Made by a program: the position numbers and the translations under genes. 64,000 nt of DNA from Streptomyces sp. MMBL 11-1 (GTDB taxonomy: Bacteria > Actinomycetota > Actinomycetes > Streptomycetales > Streptomycetaceae): the NCBI RefSeq assembly GCF_028622875.1, contig NZ_CP117709.1, positions 1,116,001 through 1,180,000 on the forward strand, read 5' to 3'. The notes under the pieces are model-generated. The model searched no databases and was not told the DNA's origin. It saw nothing but the letters and a program-made list of their open reading frames with translations. Positions 7,998 through 15,458 of this stretch are shown here, in pieces (the first letter of the stretch is position 1; each line of letters opens with the position of its first letter).

Positions 7998-8960
7998 TCA
8001 GGGGCCGATGGACGCGCCCACTCCGCCGCTCGTCGCGCTGTCGCCGAGCGGGCGGATGCCCCGGGTGATCGTGTCCATCAGGGACAGCGGCAGGCCGGGG
8101 ACCTCGGCGTCGAACGCGAACCGGACGAGCACCGGCGTCCCGGTGCCCACCGAGGAGGGGAAGGCGAGGGACTGCACGTAGCCGCCGGGCCCCTTGCCGG
8201 TGGTGACCTGCCAGCGCACCAGGTAACCGGTGCGGCCGGCGACGGTCAGCTCCTGGGCCTTGAGGACCTTGTGGGAGGTGATGCCGCCGTGGGTGCGCCG
8301 GCCGAGGTTGTCCTCCTCGTAGGCCCTGTCGGCGGCGGTGACGATATCGGCCTCGGCCAGGGCCCTGACATCGGTCTCGCCGCCCCGGGCGGTGCGGGTG
8401 GAGACCGTGCCGTGGTAGCAGAACGACGCGCCTCCGGGGCAGTCGTAGGACTGCTCGGTGCGGATGGTGGGGGCGTCGTCGGAGGTGCTCTTCGGCTTCT
8501 CCCAGCCCTTGGGCACCGGCACGGTGATCCCGTTGAGCTGGTCGACGAGGACGGTGGGGTCCTCCTCCGGGGCGGGCTCGGCGGAGGAGGCGGTGGCCGT
8601 GGGGGCGGTGACGGGGGCCGGGGGCGAGGTGGTCGTCGTCGGAGCCGCCGGCGTACCGCCCTCGTCGCGGCCCAGCAGCACGGCGCCCGCGACGGCCGCG
8701 CCCAGGACCAGCACCCCGGAGAGCGTGATCGCCAGGACCTTCGTCCGGCTGCCGCCGGCGGCCTCGCCCCGGGGGTCGCGCTGGTGCGGGAGCGGAAGCG
8801 ACGGCGGGCCGAACGCCGCGGGGGCGGGCGGCTGTTCCGGTGCGGCGTGGGCGGCGGCGAGCGGGCGGGTGTGCACGGTCCAGGCCGTGCCGTCCCACCA
8901 GCGCTCGTGGCCGGGTGCGCCCGTGTCCGGGTACCAGCCGGGCGGCGTCACGTAGCTCAT
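7998..8960 (-). CDS. DUF2510 single-pass membrane protein
   Basis: A 320-residue protein. Residues 4-30 form a DUF2510 domain (PPGWYPDTGAPGHERWWDGT), a short Trp-rich module common at the N-terminus of actinobacterial membrane proteins. A transmembrane helix lies at about 74-96 (VLAITLSGVLVLGAAVAGAV). A Thr/Pro/Ala linker leads to an extracytoplasmic domain with two cysteines close together (YDCPGGASFCYHG), possibly a disulfide. The outer domain resembles secreted lipoprotein-type domains but I cannot name it. The gene is convergent with the racemase-fold gene and runs in the same direction as the lysR gene, with 49 bp between them. Confidence 0.75.
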   Translation of the reverse strand: MSYVTPPGWYPDTGAPGHERWWDGTAWTVHTRPLAAAHAAPEQPPAPAAFGPPSLPLPHQRDPRGEAAGGSRTKVLAITLSGVLVLGAAVAGAVLLGRDEGGTPAAPTTTTSPPAPVTAPTATASSAEPAPEEDPTVLVDQLNGITVPVPKGWEKPKSTSDDAPTIRTEQSYDCPGGASFCYHGTVSTRTARGGETDVRALAEADIVTAADRAYEEDNLGRRTHGGITSHKVLKAQELTVAGRTGYLVRWQVTTGKGPGGYVQSLAFPSSVGTGTPVLVRFAFDAEVPGLPLSLMDTITRGIRPLGDSATSGGVGASIGP

Positions 8961-9009
8961 GCCACCACTCTAGGGTCCGGCCCGGACACGGCGGCCGGGG
9001 TTCGCGGGG

Positions 9010-9963
9010 TCAGGCGTCGCGGCCGGTCAGGGACAGCAGATCGCGGGCGGGGCCGGTGGGGCGGTGGCCGCCCGGCCAGACGGCGCGCAGTTGGCGGCGC
9101 AGCCGTACGCCCGCGACGGAGACCTTGACGAGGCGGCGGGACGACAGCTCCTCGCCGAGGGCGAGTTCGCTCAGGACGCAGGGTCCCGCGCCGCTCTCCG
9201 CCGCGCCCTTGACCGCCGTGGTGGAGGAGAGTTCCAGCAGGGGCCGCGCCAGCCCGCCGTGCACGGCGAGCGCCGCGTCCAGGACCTGGCGGGTGCCGGA
9301 GCCGTGCTCGCGCAGGATCAGCGGGGTGGCGGCGAGTTCACCGGGCAGCAGCGGGGCGCGGCGGCGGGCCCAGGGGTGGCTGGGGGCGACCACGACGACG
9401 AGGCGGTCGTGGGCGATGACGGTGCCGTCGAGACCCTCCGGTATCGACAGTCCCTCGACGAAGCCCAGGTCGGCCTCGCCGGTGACCAGGCGGCGGGCGA
9501 CGTCCGCGGAGTTGCCGACGCGGAGCGAGACCGCGGTGGCCGGGCGCTCCCCGCGCAGGGCGATGAGCCAGCCCGGCAGCAGGTACTCGGCGATCGTCAT
9601 GCTGGCGGCGACCCGCAGCCGGGAGTCGCGGCGGTCACGCAGCGCCTGGGCGCCGGCGTCGAAGGCCTCCGCCGCCTCGACGACCCGGCGCGCCCAGTCG
9701 GTGACCAGCGCGCCCGCGTCGGTGAGCCGGGAGCCGCGCGGGGAACGGTCCAGGAGGGCGACACCGAGCTGTCGCTCCATGGACCGGACGCGGCTGGAGG
9801 CGGCGGGTTGGGTGATGCCGACCTCCCGGGCGGCCCGGCCGAGGCTGCCGTGCCGGGCGACGGCGAGGAGCAGCTCCAGCGCGCCGAGGTCGGGGACCCG
9901 GTGGGAGAGGGGGACGTGGGGTGCGTGGGGTGCGTGGGTTGCGTGGGTGTCGTCGCCGGTCAT
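9010..9963 (-). CDS. LysR family transcriptional regulator
   Basis: A 317-residue regulator. The winged helix is at about residues 25-85 (LGALELLLAVARHGSLGRAA, then VGITQPAASSRVRSMERQLG), followed by the two-lobed effector domain (LRVAASMTIAEYLLPGWL, and LVVVVAPSHPWA). The ATG at 9963 is only 70 bp from the divergent TDT transporter start, so this protein is the likely regulator of that transporter. CysL-type LysR proteins are often paired with such sulfite/dicarboxylate exporters. The N-terminal extension THATHAPHAPH comes from a 9-bp DNA repeat and is absent in most LysR proteins. Confidence 0.88.
   Translation of the reverse strand: MTGDDTHATHAPHAPHVPLSHRVPDLGALELLLAVARHGSLGRAAREVGITQPAASSRVRSMERQLGVALLDRSPRGSRLTDAGALVTDWARRVVEAAEAFDAGAQALRDRRDSRLRVAASMTIAEYLLPGWLIALRGERPATAVSLRVGNSADVARRLVTGEADLGFVEGLSIPEGLDGTVIAHDRLVVVVAPSHPWARRRAPLLPGELAATPLILREHGSGTRQVLDAALAVHGGLARPLLELSSTTAVKGAAESGAGPCVLSELALGEELSSRRLVKVSVAGVRLRRQLRAVWPGGHRPTGPARDLLSLTGRDA
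9916..9951. repeat. 9-bp tandem repeat in the lysR 5' end
   Basis: Four 9-bp units close to GTGGGGTGC lie head to tail. On the minus strand they encode the His/Ala/Pro run near the LysR N-terminus. The copy number could vary between strains without shifting the frame. Confidence 0.75.
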
Positions 9964-10033
9964 AAATCCAGCTTATGACCTCATAGGCGCGGGGTCCCTG
10001 GTGGGCGGGCCCCCGGCCGCGAAGACTCGTGGC

Positions 10034-11263
10034 ATGGCCATCTTTCCGCGGACCCGGACCGACGTCCCATCACCGCCCGCCGCGCTTCCGACCCTCCCGG
10101 CGGAGGCGTCCGGTGACTCGACGCGGCTGCCGACCCTCCCGGCGGAGGCGCCCGGCGACCCGGCGCGGCTGCCGTCGCTGCGGCACATCGGCCCGAACTG
10201 GTACGCGAGCGTCATGGGCACCGCGATCGTCGCGAGCGCCGGCGCGATGCTCCCGGTGGACGTTCCCGGACTGCGCGCCGCGTGCACCGTGGTGTGGGCG
10301 CTGTCGGCCCTGCTGCTCCTGGCCGTCCTCACCGCGCGGGCCGGGCACTGGTTCTGCCACCGCGACCAGGCACGCGCCCATCTCCTGGACCCGGCCGTCG
10401 CCCCGTTCTACGGCTGTCTGTCGATGGCGTTGATGGCCGTCGGCGGGGCCACCCTGACGGTGGGCCAGGACGTGGTGGGCGCGCGGGCGGCGCTCGCGCT
10501 GGATGTGGTGCTGTTCGTGGCGGGCACGGCGGTCGGTCTGGTGGCCGCTGTCGCGGTGCCGTATCTGATGGTCGTACGCCACCGTCCCGCGCCCGGGACC
10601 GCGTCGCCTGTCTGGCTGTTGCCGCTGGTGGCCCCGATGGTGTCGGCCTCGCAGGGCGCGCTGCTGGTGCCGCACGTCTCCGCCGGGCAGGGGCGCGAGG
10701 CGCTGCTGCTGGCCTGTTACGCGATGTTCGGCCTGTCCCTGCTGGCCACGCTGGTGGTGCTGCCGCTGGTCTTCTCCCGGCTGGTCCACCACGGTCCGCT
10801 GCCGCTCGCGCTGACCCCGACGCTGTTTCTGGTGCTGGGGCCGCTCGGGCAGTCGACGACCGCCGTCAACCAGCTGGCCGACGCCGCCCCGGGGGCGGTC
10901 GGGGCCCCCTACGCCTCCGCGTTCGGCGCGTTCGCCGTGCTGTACGGGGTGCCGGTGATGGGCTTCGCGCTGCTGTGGCTGGCCCTGGCGACCGCGATGG
11001 TGGTGCGGGCCGCGCGGAACGGGATGGGGTTCGCGATGACGTGGTGGGCGTTCACCTTCCCCGTCGGTACGTGTGTGACGGGCGCGGCGGGTCTGGCGCG
11101 GCACACCGGTCTCGACGCGCTGACCTGGCTGGCGGTGGCGCTGTACGTCGCCCTGGTCGCGGCGTGGGCGGCGGCCGGGGCGCGGACGGCGCTCGGGGTC
11201 CTCAGCGGAGCGCTGACGGCAGCGCCCGTGCCGCCTCGGCCAGCGACGGCCCGTACCACGTGA
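10034..11263 (+). CDS. TDT family transporter (TehA/SLAC1-like, tellurite/dicarboxylate/sulfite)
   Basis: A 409-residue inner-membrane protein with about ten hydrophobic helices after a polar N-terminus of about 50 residues. HIGPNWYASVMGTAIVASAG marks the first helix of the tellurite-resistance/dicarboxylate transporter family, whose members move malate, sulfite or other anions. The ATG at 10034 is supported by the start of the polar leader and by the divergent LysR gene. Residues 19-46 are two copies of a 14-residue unit, TLPAEAxGDxxRLP. The last 62 bp overlap the convergent BtuF-like gene tail to tail. Regulation by the LysR protein is inferred from the arrangement. Confidence 0.85.
   Translation: MAIFPRTRTDVPSPPAALPTLPAEASGDSTRLPTLPAEAPGDPARLPSLRHIGPNWYASVMGTAIVASAGAMLPVDVPGLRAACTVVWALSALLLLAVLTARAGHWFCHRDQARAHLLDPAVAPFYGCLSMALMAVGGATLTVGQDVVGARAALALDVVLFVAGTAVGLVAAVAVPYLMVVRHRPAPGTASPVWLLPLVAPMVSASQGALLVPHVSAGQGREALLLACYAMFGLSLLATLVVLPLVFSRLVHHGPLPLALTPTLFLVLGPLGQSTTAVNQLADAAPGAVGAPYASAFGAFAVLYGVPVMGFALLWLALATAMVVRAARNGMGFAMTWWAFTFPVGTCVTGAAGLARHTGLDALTWLAVALYVALVAAWAAAGARTALGVLSGALTAAPVPPRPATARTT
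10088..10171. repeat. 42-bp tandem duplication in the TDT gene
   Basis: Two adjacent 42-bp units, both starting CCGACCCTCCCGGCGGAGGC, keep the frame and duplicate 14 residues of the cytoplasmic leader. The second copy has diverged at several positions. Confidence 0.8.
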
Positions 11264-11912
11264 GCAGCCGCCCGTCGACGAGTGCGGTGGGCAGGGCGGG
11301 GAAGGCCTCGGGTCCGTCGTCCGCGGTGAAGCGGTAGGGCTCGTCGGGCAGCACGATCAGCTCGGCCCCGGAGGCGTTCAGCTCGTCGAGCGGGATGCGC
11401 GGGTAGCGCTCGGCGTGGTCGGCGTACACGTTGCGGATGTCGAGGCGGGCGAGGAGGTCGCCGGCGAAGGTGTCGTGGCCCAGCACCATCCAGGGCCTGC
11501 GCCAGATCGGTACGGCGGCGGGGCGCGGGGTCCCGGAGGGCGCGGGCAGCGCGGCCCAGGCGGCCTCCGCCTCGTCCAGCCAGCGGGGCCTGGCCAGCCC
11601 GCAGCCGTCGACGAGGACCCGGTGCAGTTCGGCGAGTGCCTGGTCCAGGGTGCGGACCTCGGTGACCAGGACGTCGAGCCCGGCCGCCCGGAGCGCGTCG
11701 AGGTCGGGGACCCGGTTCTCCTCCTCGTTGGCGATCACGAGGTCGGGGGCGAGGGCGGTGATCGCGGCCACGTCCGGGTTCTTCGTGCCGCCGACGCGGG
11801 CGGCGGTGAGATCCGCGGGGTGCGTGCACCAGTCAGTGACCCCGACGAGCAGCCCGGGTGCGGTGCGGGCGACGGCCTCGGTGAGCGAGGGGACCAGGGA
11901 GACGACGCGCAC
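11202..11912 (-). CDS. BtuF-like helical-backbone metal/cobalamin-binding protein without signal peptide
   Basis: A 236-residue protein of the periplasmic-binding fold used by BtuF and metal-binding receptors. The start is VRVVSLVPSLTEAV at GTG 11912, with a GAAAGG ribosome site 6 nt upstream. Conserved features are GVTDWCTHP, GGTKNPDVAAITALAPDLVIANEEEN and VWYxxLARLDIRNVYAD-like stretches (IWRRPWMVLGHDTFAGDLL). It has no signal peptide or lipobox and no ABC permease beside it, unlike BtuF importers, so a cytoplasmic role is likely. The region upstream is filled with the CGTACG array. The 3' end overlaps the TDT gene. Confidence 0.75.
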   Translation of the reverse strand: MRVVSLVPSLTEAVARTAPGLLVGVTDWCTHPADLTAARVGGTKNPDVAAITALAPDLVIANEEENRVPDLDALRAAGLDVLVTEVRTLDQALAELHRVLVDGCGLARPRWLDEAEAAWAALPAPSGTPRPAAVPIWRRPWMVLGHDTFAGDLLARLDIRNVYADHAERYPRIPLDELNASGAELIVLPDEPYRFTADDGPEAFPALPTALVDGRLLTWYGPSLAEAARALPSALR

Positions 11913-11949
11913 GGACGGCCTTTCGCGGGTGGGAGGGGCGGGCGCACCT

Positions 11950-12109
11950 CGTACGGACACTCCCCGTACGCACTCCCGCGTACGGACACTCCCCGTACGG
12001 GCTCGGCACCGTACGGACACTCTCCGTACGGGCACGGCACCGTACGGACACTCCTCGTACGGACTCGGTGCCGTACGGGCACAGCACCGTACGTACTCGG
12101 GGCCGTACG
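11950..12109. repeat. CGTACG array (11 copies, 14-16 bp spacing)
   Basis: CGTACG begins at 11950, 11965, 11979, 11994, 12010, 12025, 12041, 12056, 12072, 12088 and 12104. The larger unit is about 29-32 bp: CGTACGGACACTCCCCGTACG or a variant, plus a GC spacer. Within several units CGTACGG pairs with CCGTACG to form a 7-8 bp hairpin with a 5-7 nt loop. The array fills the 211-bp gap between the end of the XRE-cupin gene and the start of the BtuF-like gene. It could act as a terminator, an attenuator or a protein-binding array; its role is unknown. Confidence 0.9.
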
Positions 12110-12123
12110 GTCGGCGTTCGGGC

Positions 12124-12669
12124 TCAGCGGCGTGAGTCGAACGTGGCGTCGATGTGTTCGGCCACCGAGACGACCAGCAGCCGGGTGCCGGGCAGGGTGG
12201 CGCGCCAGCGGTGGCGGACCCCGCCGGAGAGGAACAGGGTGTCGCCGTGTTCCAGGCGGTGGACCTGGCCCTCGGCCTCGACGTCGACGGCGCCCTCGAC
12301 GACGTACATCAACTCGTCGTTGCGGTGCTGGAACTCGCGTCCGAGGTCCGGTTCGCCGGTGAACTCCAGGGCGCTGAGCTGATGCCGGCCGCGCACCAGG
12401 CGGCGTACGCCCTCACCCTCCTCGGCCCGGACGACGTCGACCGCGCGCGCGGAGTCGGCGGCGGCCCGCAGGCGCCCGGTGGTGGTCTCCAGCGCTTCGG
12501 CGACCCGGTCGAGGGAACGGGCGCTGGGGCGGGCGCGCTCGTTCTCGATCTGGCTGAGGAAGGGCACGGAGAGGCCGCTGCGCGAGGCGACCGCGGCCAG
12601 CGTGAGGCCCAGGGTTCTGCGCCGTCGGCGGACGGCGGCGCCCACCCGCGGTGTGTCCTTGTCGTCCAT
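12124..12669 (-). CDS. XRE-family regulator with C-terminal cupin domain
   Basis: A 181-residue regulator. The helix-turn-helix is at about residues 8-65 (VGAAVRRRRRTLGLTLAAVA, then SGLSVPFLSQIENERARPS). The cupin domain is at about 110-175 (DELMYVVEGAVDVEAEG, HGDTLFLSGGVRHRW). Such XRE-cupin proteins sense small molecules and often control amine, amino acid or osmolyte genes. The ATG at 12669 (MDDKDTPRVG) follows a GGAGGGAG ribosome site; an ATG 27 bp upstream lacks one. It lies downstream of the osmoprotectant ABC operon on the same strand, but a strong hairpin separates the two. Confidence 0.88.
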   Translation of the reverse strand: MDDKDTPRVGAAVRRRRRTLGLTLAAVASRSGLSVPFLSQIENERARPSARSLDRVAEALETTTGRLRAAADSARAVDVVRAEEGEGVRRLVRGRHQLSALEFTGEPDLGREFQHRNDELMYVVEGAVDVEAEGQVHRLEHGDTLFLSGGVRHRWRATLPGTRLLVVSVAEHIDATFDSRR

Positions 12670-12768
12670 GTCCCGGCTCCCTCCCGCCTCCGCCATCCTC
12701 CCGGTTGCCAGCACCTTACGCACATGGTTGCGCACGACGTCCGGTAAACGCCCCCCGGGAAGCCGGAA

Positions 12769-12801
12769 GGGGTGGCCCCGCCCGAAGGCGGGGGCCACCC
12801 C
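12769..12801 (-). terminator. Terminator hairpin after the ABC importer operon
   Basis: GGGGTGGCCCCGCC pairs with its complement across the 4-nt loop CGAA, with one bulged G in the second arm. It lies 32 bp past the stop of the permease-binding-protein gene. Confidence 0.8.
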
Positions 12802-12833
12802 TGATGACCTGCTGCTTTCGTGCTCGTGGGCCC

Positions 12834-15458
12834 TTACTGGGGCGCCATGGTGTCCGCGATGCCCGGGTTGTCGTCCATCCAGGCCTTCACGGCTTCCTCC
12901 TCGTGCCCCACACCGCGCTTCTGGATCTCGTTCTCCAGGCCGCCGAGCTGCTCCTCGGTGAGCTTGAAGTCCTTGAACCACTTCGTCAGCTGCGGGTACT
13001 GCTTCGGGAACTCCTTGGAGGCGATGGTGTGCAGCCGGTCGCCCTCACCGAACGCCTTCTTCGGGTCCTTCAGCTTGGTCATGCCGTACTCGTTGTACGC
13101 CCAGTGCGGGGTCCACAGCAGGACCGCGATGGGCTCCTTCTTGGCGTACGCGCGCTTCAGCTCGGCCAGCATGCCGGGCGTGGAGGAGTCGAGGACCTCG
13201 TACTCCTTGTCCAGGCCGTAACTCGGCAGGACGTTCTTCTTGAGGTTCTCCATCGTGGCGGTGCCGGGCTCGATGCCGACGATCCGGCCCTTGAAGTCGG
13301 AGCCCTTGCCCTTGAGGTCGTCGAGGGTCTTGACGTCCTTGACGTAGTCGGGGACGGCGACCTCGATGGACGTCGGCCCGTACCAGGAGCCGAGGTCGGT
13401 CAGCTTGTCGCCGTACTTGTCCCAGTAATTCTTCTGGGTGTACGGCAGCCAGCCGTCGAACTGCACGTCGATCTGGCCGCGTGACATCGCGGCGTACATC
13501 GGGCCGACCTCGAACTGCTTGAGGTTGATCTTGTAGCCGCGCTCCTCCAGGACCGCCTTCCACAGGTACGTGGCGGCGATGTCCTCCTCCCAGGGGAACC
13601 AGGCGACCTCGACGGCACGGTCACGCTCGTCCTTGCCGCCGTCGGCCTTGGCGTCCTCCGGGACCGGGGACCACGTGTCGGCGACGCCCGGGTTGTCCTT
13701 CAGCCAGACGCGGACGGCTTCCTGCTCCTTGCCGGAGCCGGACTTCTGGATCTGGGCCTCAAGGCTGGTGAGCTGCTTCTCGCTCATCTTGAAGTCCTTG
13801 AGCCACTTGCTGACCACGGGGTTCTCGGCGGAGAAGCCCTTGCGCGCCAGGGTATGGACGCCGTCACCCTCGCCCCAGAGGCCCTTGGGGTCCTTGAGCT
13901 TGGTGAGGTCGTACTCGTTGTAGGCCCAGTGCGGCGACCAGAGCGGAACGACGATCGGTTCCTTCTTGGCGTACGCGCGCTTCAGCTCGGCCAGCATGGA
14001 CGGCGTGGAGCCGTCGATGAGCTTGTACTCCTTGTCCAGGCCGTAGCCCGGCAGCAGCTTGTCCTTGAGCAGGCCCATCTCGCCGGCGCTCGGCTCGATG
14101 CCGACGATCCGGCCCTTGAACTCGGACGCCCGGCCCTTCAGGTCGTCCATGGTCTGGACGTCCTTCATGTACGCGGGGACGGCGAGCTCCAGCGAGGTCG
14201 GGGCGTACCACGCGCCGAGGTCCTCCAGCCGGTCCTTGTACTTCGCCCAGTAGCTGGCGTGGGTGACCGGCAGCCACGAGTCGGTCTGGAAGTCGATCTG
14301 CCCGTTGGCCATACCGGTGTACAGCGCGCCGGCCTCGTACTGCTTGACGTCGACCTCGAAGCCGCGCCGCTCCAGCATCTCCTTCCAGAGGAAGGTGGAG
14401 GCGATGCCCTCGTCCCACGGGATGTAGCCGATGCTGACCTTCTTGCCGTCACCGATCAGGGCGGCCTTGCCGGCCGTGTCGTCCTTGGAGCCGCCACCGA
14501 AGACGCTCATGCTGCCCGCGACGAGCGCGAGGACGACGATGCCGACGGCCGCGATGCGGGGCTGCGGGCGATAGGTCCAGATCTTCCAGCCCTCGGCCAT
14601 GGCCTGGGCCTTGGCGACCGCGCGGCGGCCCAGCGGGGAGACCTCGGTGCCCAGCGCGCCGGTCATCCGGTCCAGGTACATGGCGAGGATGACGATGGAG
14701 ATGCCCGCCTCGAAGCCGAGGCCGACGTCGACGTTGCCGATGGCGCGGTAGACGGAGCCGCCGAGGCCGCCGCCGCCGACCATGCCCGCGATGACGACCA
14801 TGGACAGGCCGAGCATGATGACCTGGTTGATTCCGGCCATGATCGTGGGCAGGGCGAGCGGCAGCTGGACGCGCAGCAGGGTGTTGCGCGAGGTGGTGCC
14901 GAACGCCTCGGCCGCCTCGACGAGTTCGCCGTCGACCTGGCGGATGCCGAGCTCGGTCATCCGGACGCCCGGGGGCAGCGCGAAGATGATGGTGGCGATG
15001 ATGCCGGGGACCACGCCGACGCCGAAGAAGATGACGCCGGGGATCAGGTAGACCATGGCGGGCATGGTCTGCATGAAGTCCAGGACCGGCCGGGTGATCG
15101 CGCTGACCGTCCTGGACCGGGAGGCCCAGATGCCCAGGGGCACGGCGATGACCAGGGTGACCAGCGTCGCGACGAGCACCAGGGTGAGGGTGTCCATCGC
15201 CTCGTCCCACAGTTCGACGGAGTCGATGAGGGCGAACCCGACGAAGGTGAGCAGCGCCGCGGGCAGGCCGCGCAGCCACCAGGCGATGACGGCGACGATG
15301 CCCGCGAAGAGCAGCGGCGCGGGGGCGGACAGGACGGCGGCTATGCCGTCGAACATGCCGCCGACGAGGGAGCTGATGGCGTCGAAGAGCCAGGCGAGGT
15401 GGGTCTGCAGCCAGTCGACCGCGGAGTCGACCCATTCGCCGAGGGGGAGCCTAAACAC
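12834..15458 (-). CDS. Osmoprotectant ABC permease fused to two tandem substrate-binding domains
   Basis: An 874-residue inner-membrane protein of a glycine betaine/proline-type importer (OpuA/ProU family). Residues 1-290 are the ProW-like permease, with the EAA loop ELVEAAEAFGTTSRNTLLRV. A further helix at about 303-322 leads to two OpuAC-like binding domains: one from about 345 to 600 and a second from about 620 to 874. Each domain has the aromatic substrate-cage motifs, WLPVTHASYW then SPHWAYNEY in the first, WLPYTQKNYW then TPHWAYNEY in the second. Single fusions (OpuABC) are known; two tandem domains per chain are less usual. It starts at GTG 15458 and overlaps the ATPase gene by 8 bp. 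Confidence 0.88.
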   Translation of the reverse strand: MFRLPLGEWVDSAVDWLQTHLAWLFDAISSLVGGMFDGIAAVLSAPAPLLFAGIVAVIAWWLRGLPAALLTFVGFALIDSVELWDEAMDTLTLVLVATLVTLVIAVPLGIWASRSRTVSAITRPVLDFMQTMPAMVYLIPGVIFFGVGVVPGIIATIIFALPPGVRMTELGIRQVDGELVEAAEAFGTTSRNTLLRVQLPLALPTIMAGINQVIMLGLSMVVIAGMVGGGGLGGSVYRAIGNVDVGLGFEAGISIVILAMYLDRMTGALGTEVSPLGRRAVAKAQAMAEGWKIWTYRPQPRIAAVGIVVLALVAGSMSVFGGGSKDDTAGKAALIGDGKKVSIGYIPWDEGIASTFLWKEMLERRGFEVDVKQYEAGALYTGMANGQIDFQTDSWLPVTHASYWAKYKDRLEDLGAWYAPTSLELAVPAYMKDVQTMDDLKGRASEFKGRIVGIEPSAGEMGLLKDKLLPGYGLDKEYKLIDGSTPSMLAELKRAYAKKEPIVVPLWSPHWAYNEYDLTKLKDPKGLWGEGDGVHTLARKGFSAENPVVSKWLKDFKMSEKQLTSLEAQIQKSGSGKEQEAVRVWLKDNPGVADTWSPVPEDAKADGGKDERDRAVEVAWFPWEEDIAATYLWKAVLEERGYKINLKQFEVGPMYAAMSRGQIDVQFDGWLPYTQKNYWDKYGDKLTDLGSWYGPTSIEVAVPDYVKDVKTLDDLKGKGSDFKGRIVGIEPGTATMENLKKNVLPSYGLDKEYEVLDSSTPGMLAELKRAYAKKEPIAVLLWTPHWAYNEYGMTKLKDPKKAFGEGDRLHTIASKEFPKQYPQLTKWFKDFKLTEEQLGGLENEIQKRGVGHEEEAVKAWMDDNPGIADTMAPQ

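Noticed and set aside
11950..12109. CGTACG array as a CRISPR array
   Set aside because: The repeated word is 6-8 bp, the spacers are themselves similar to each other, and no cas genes are near.
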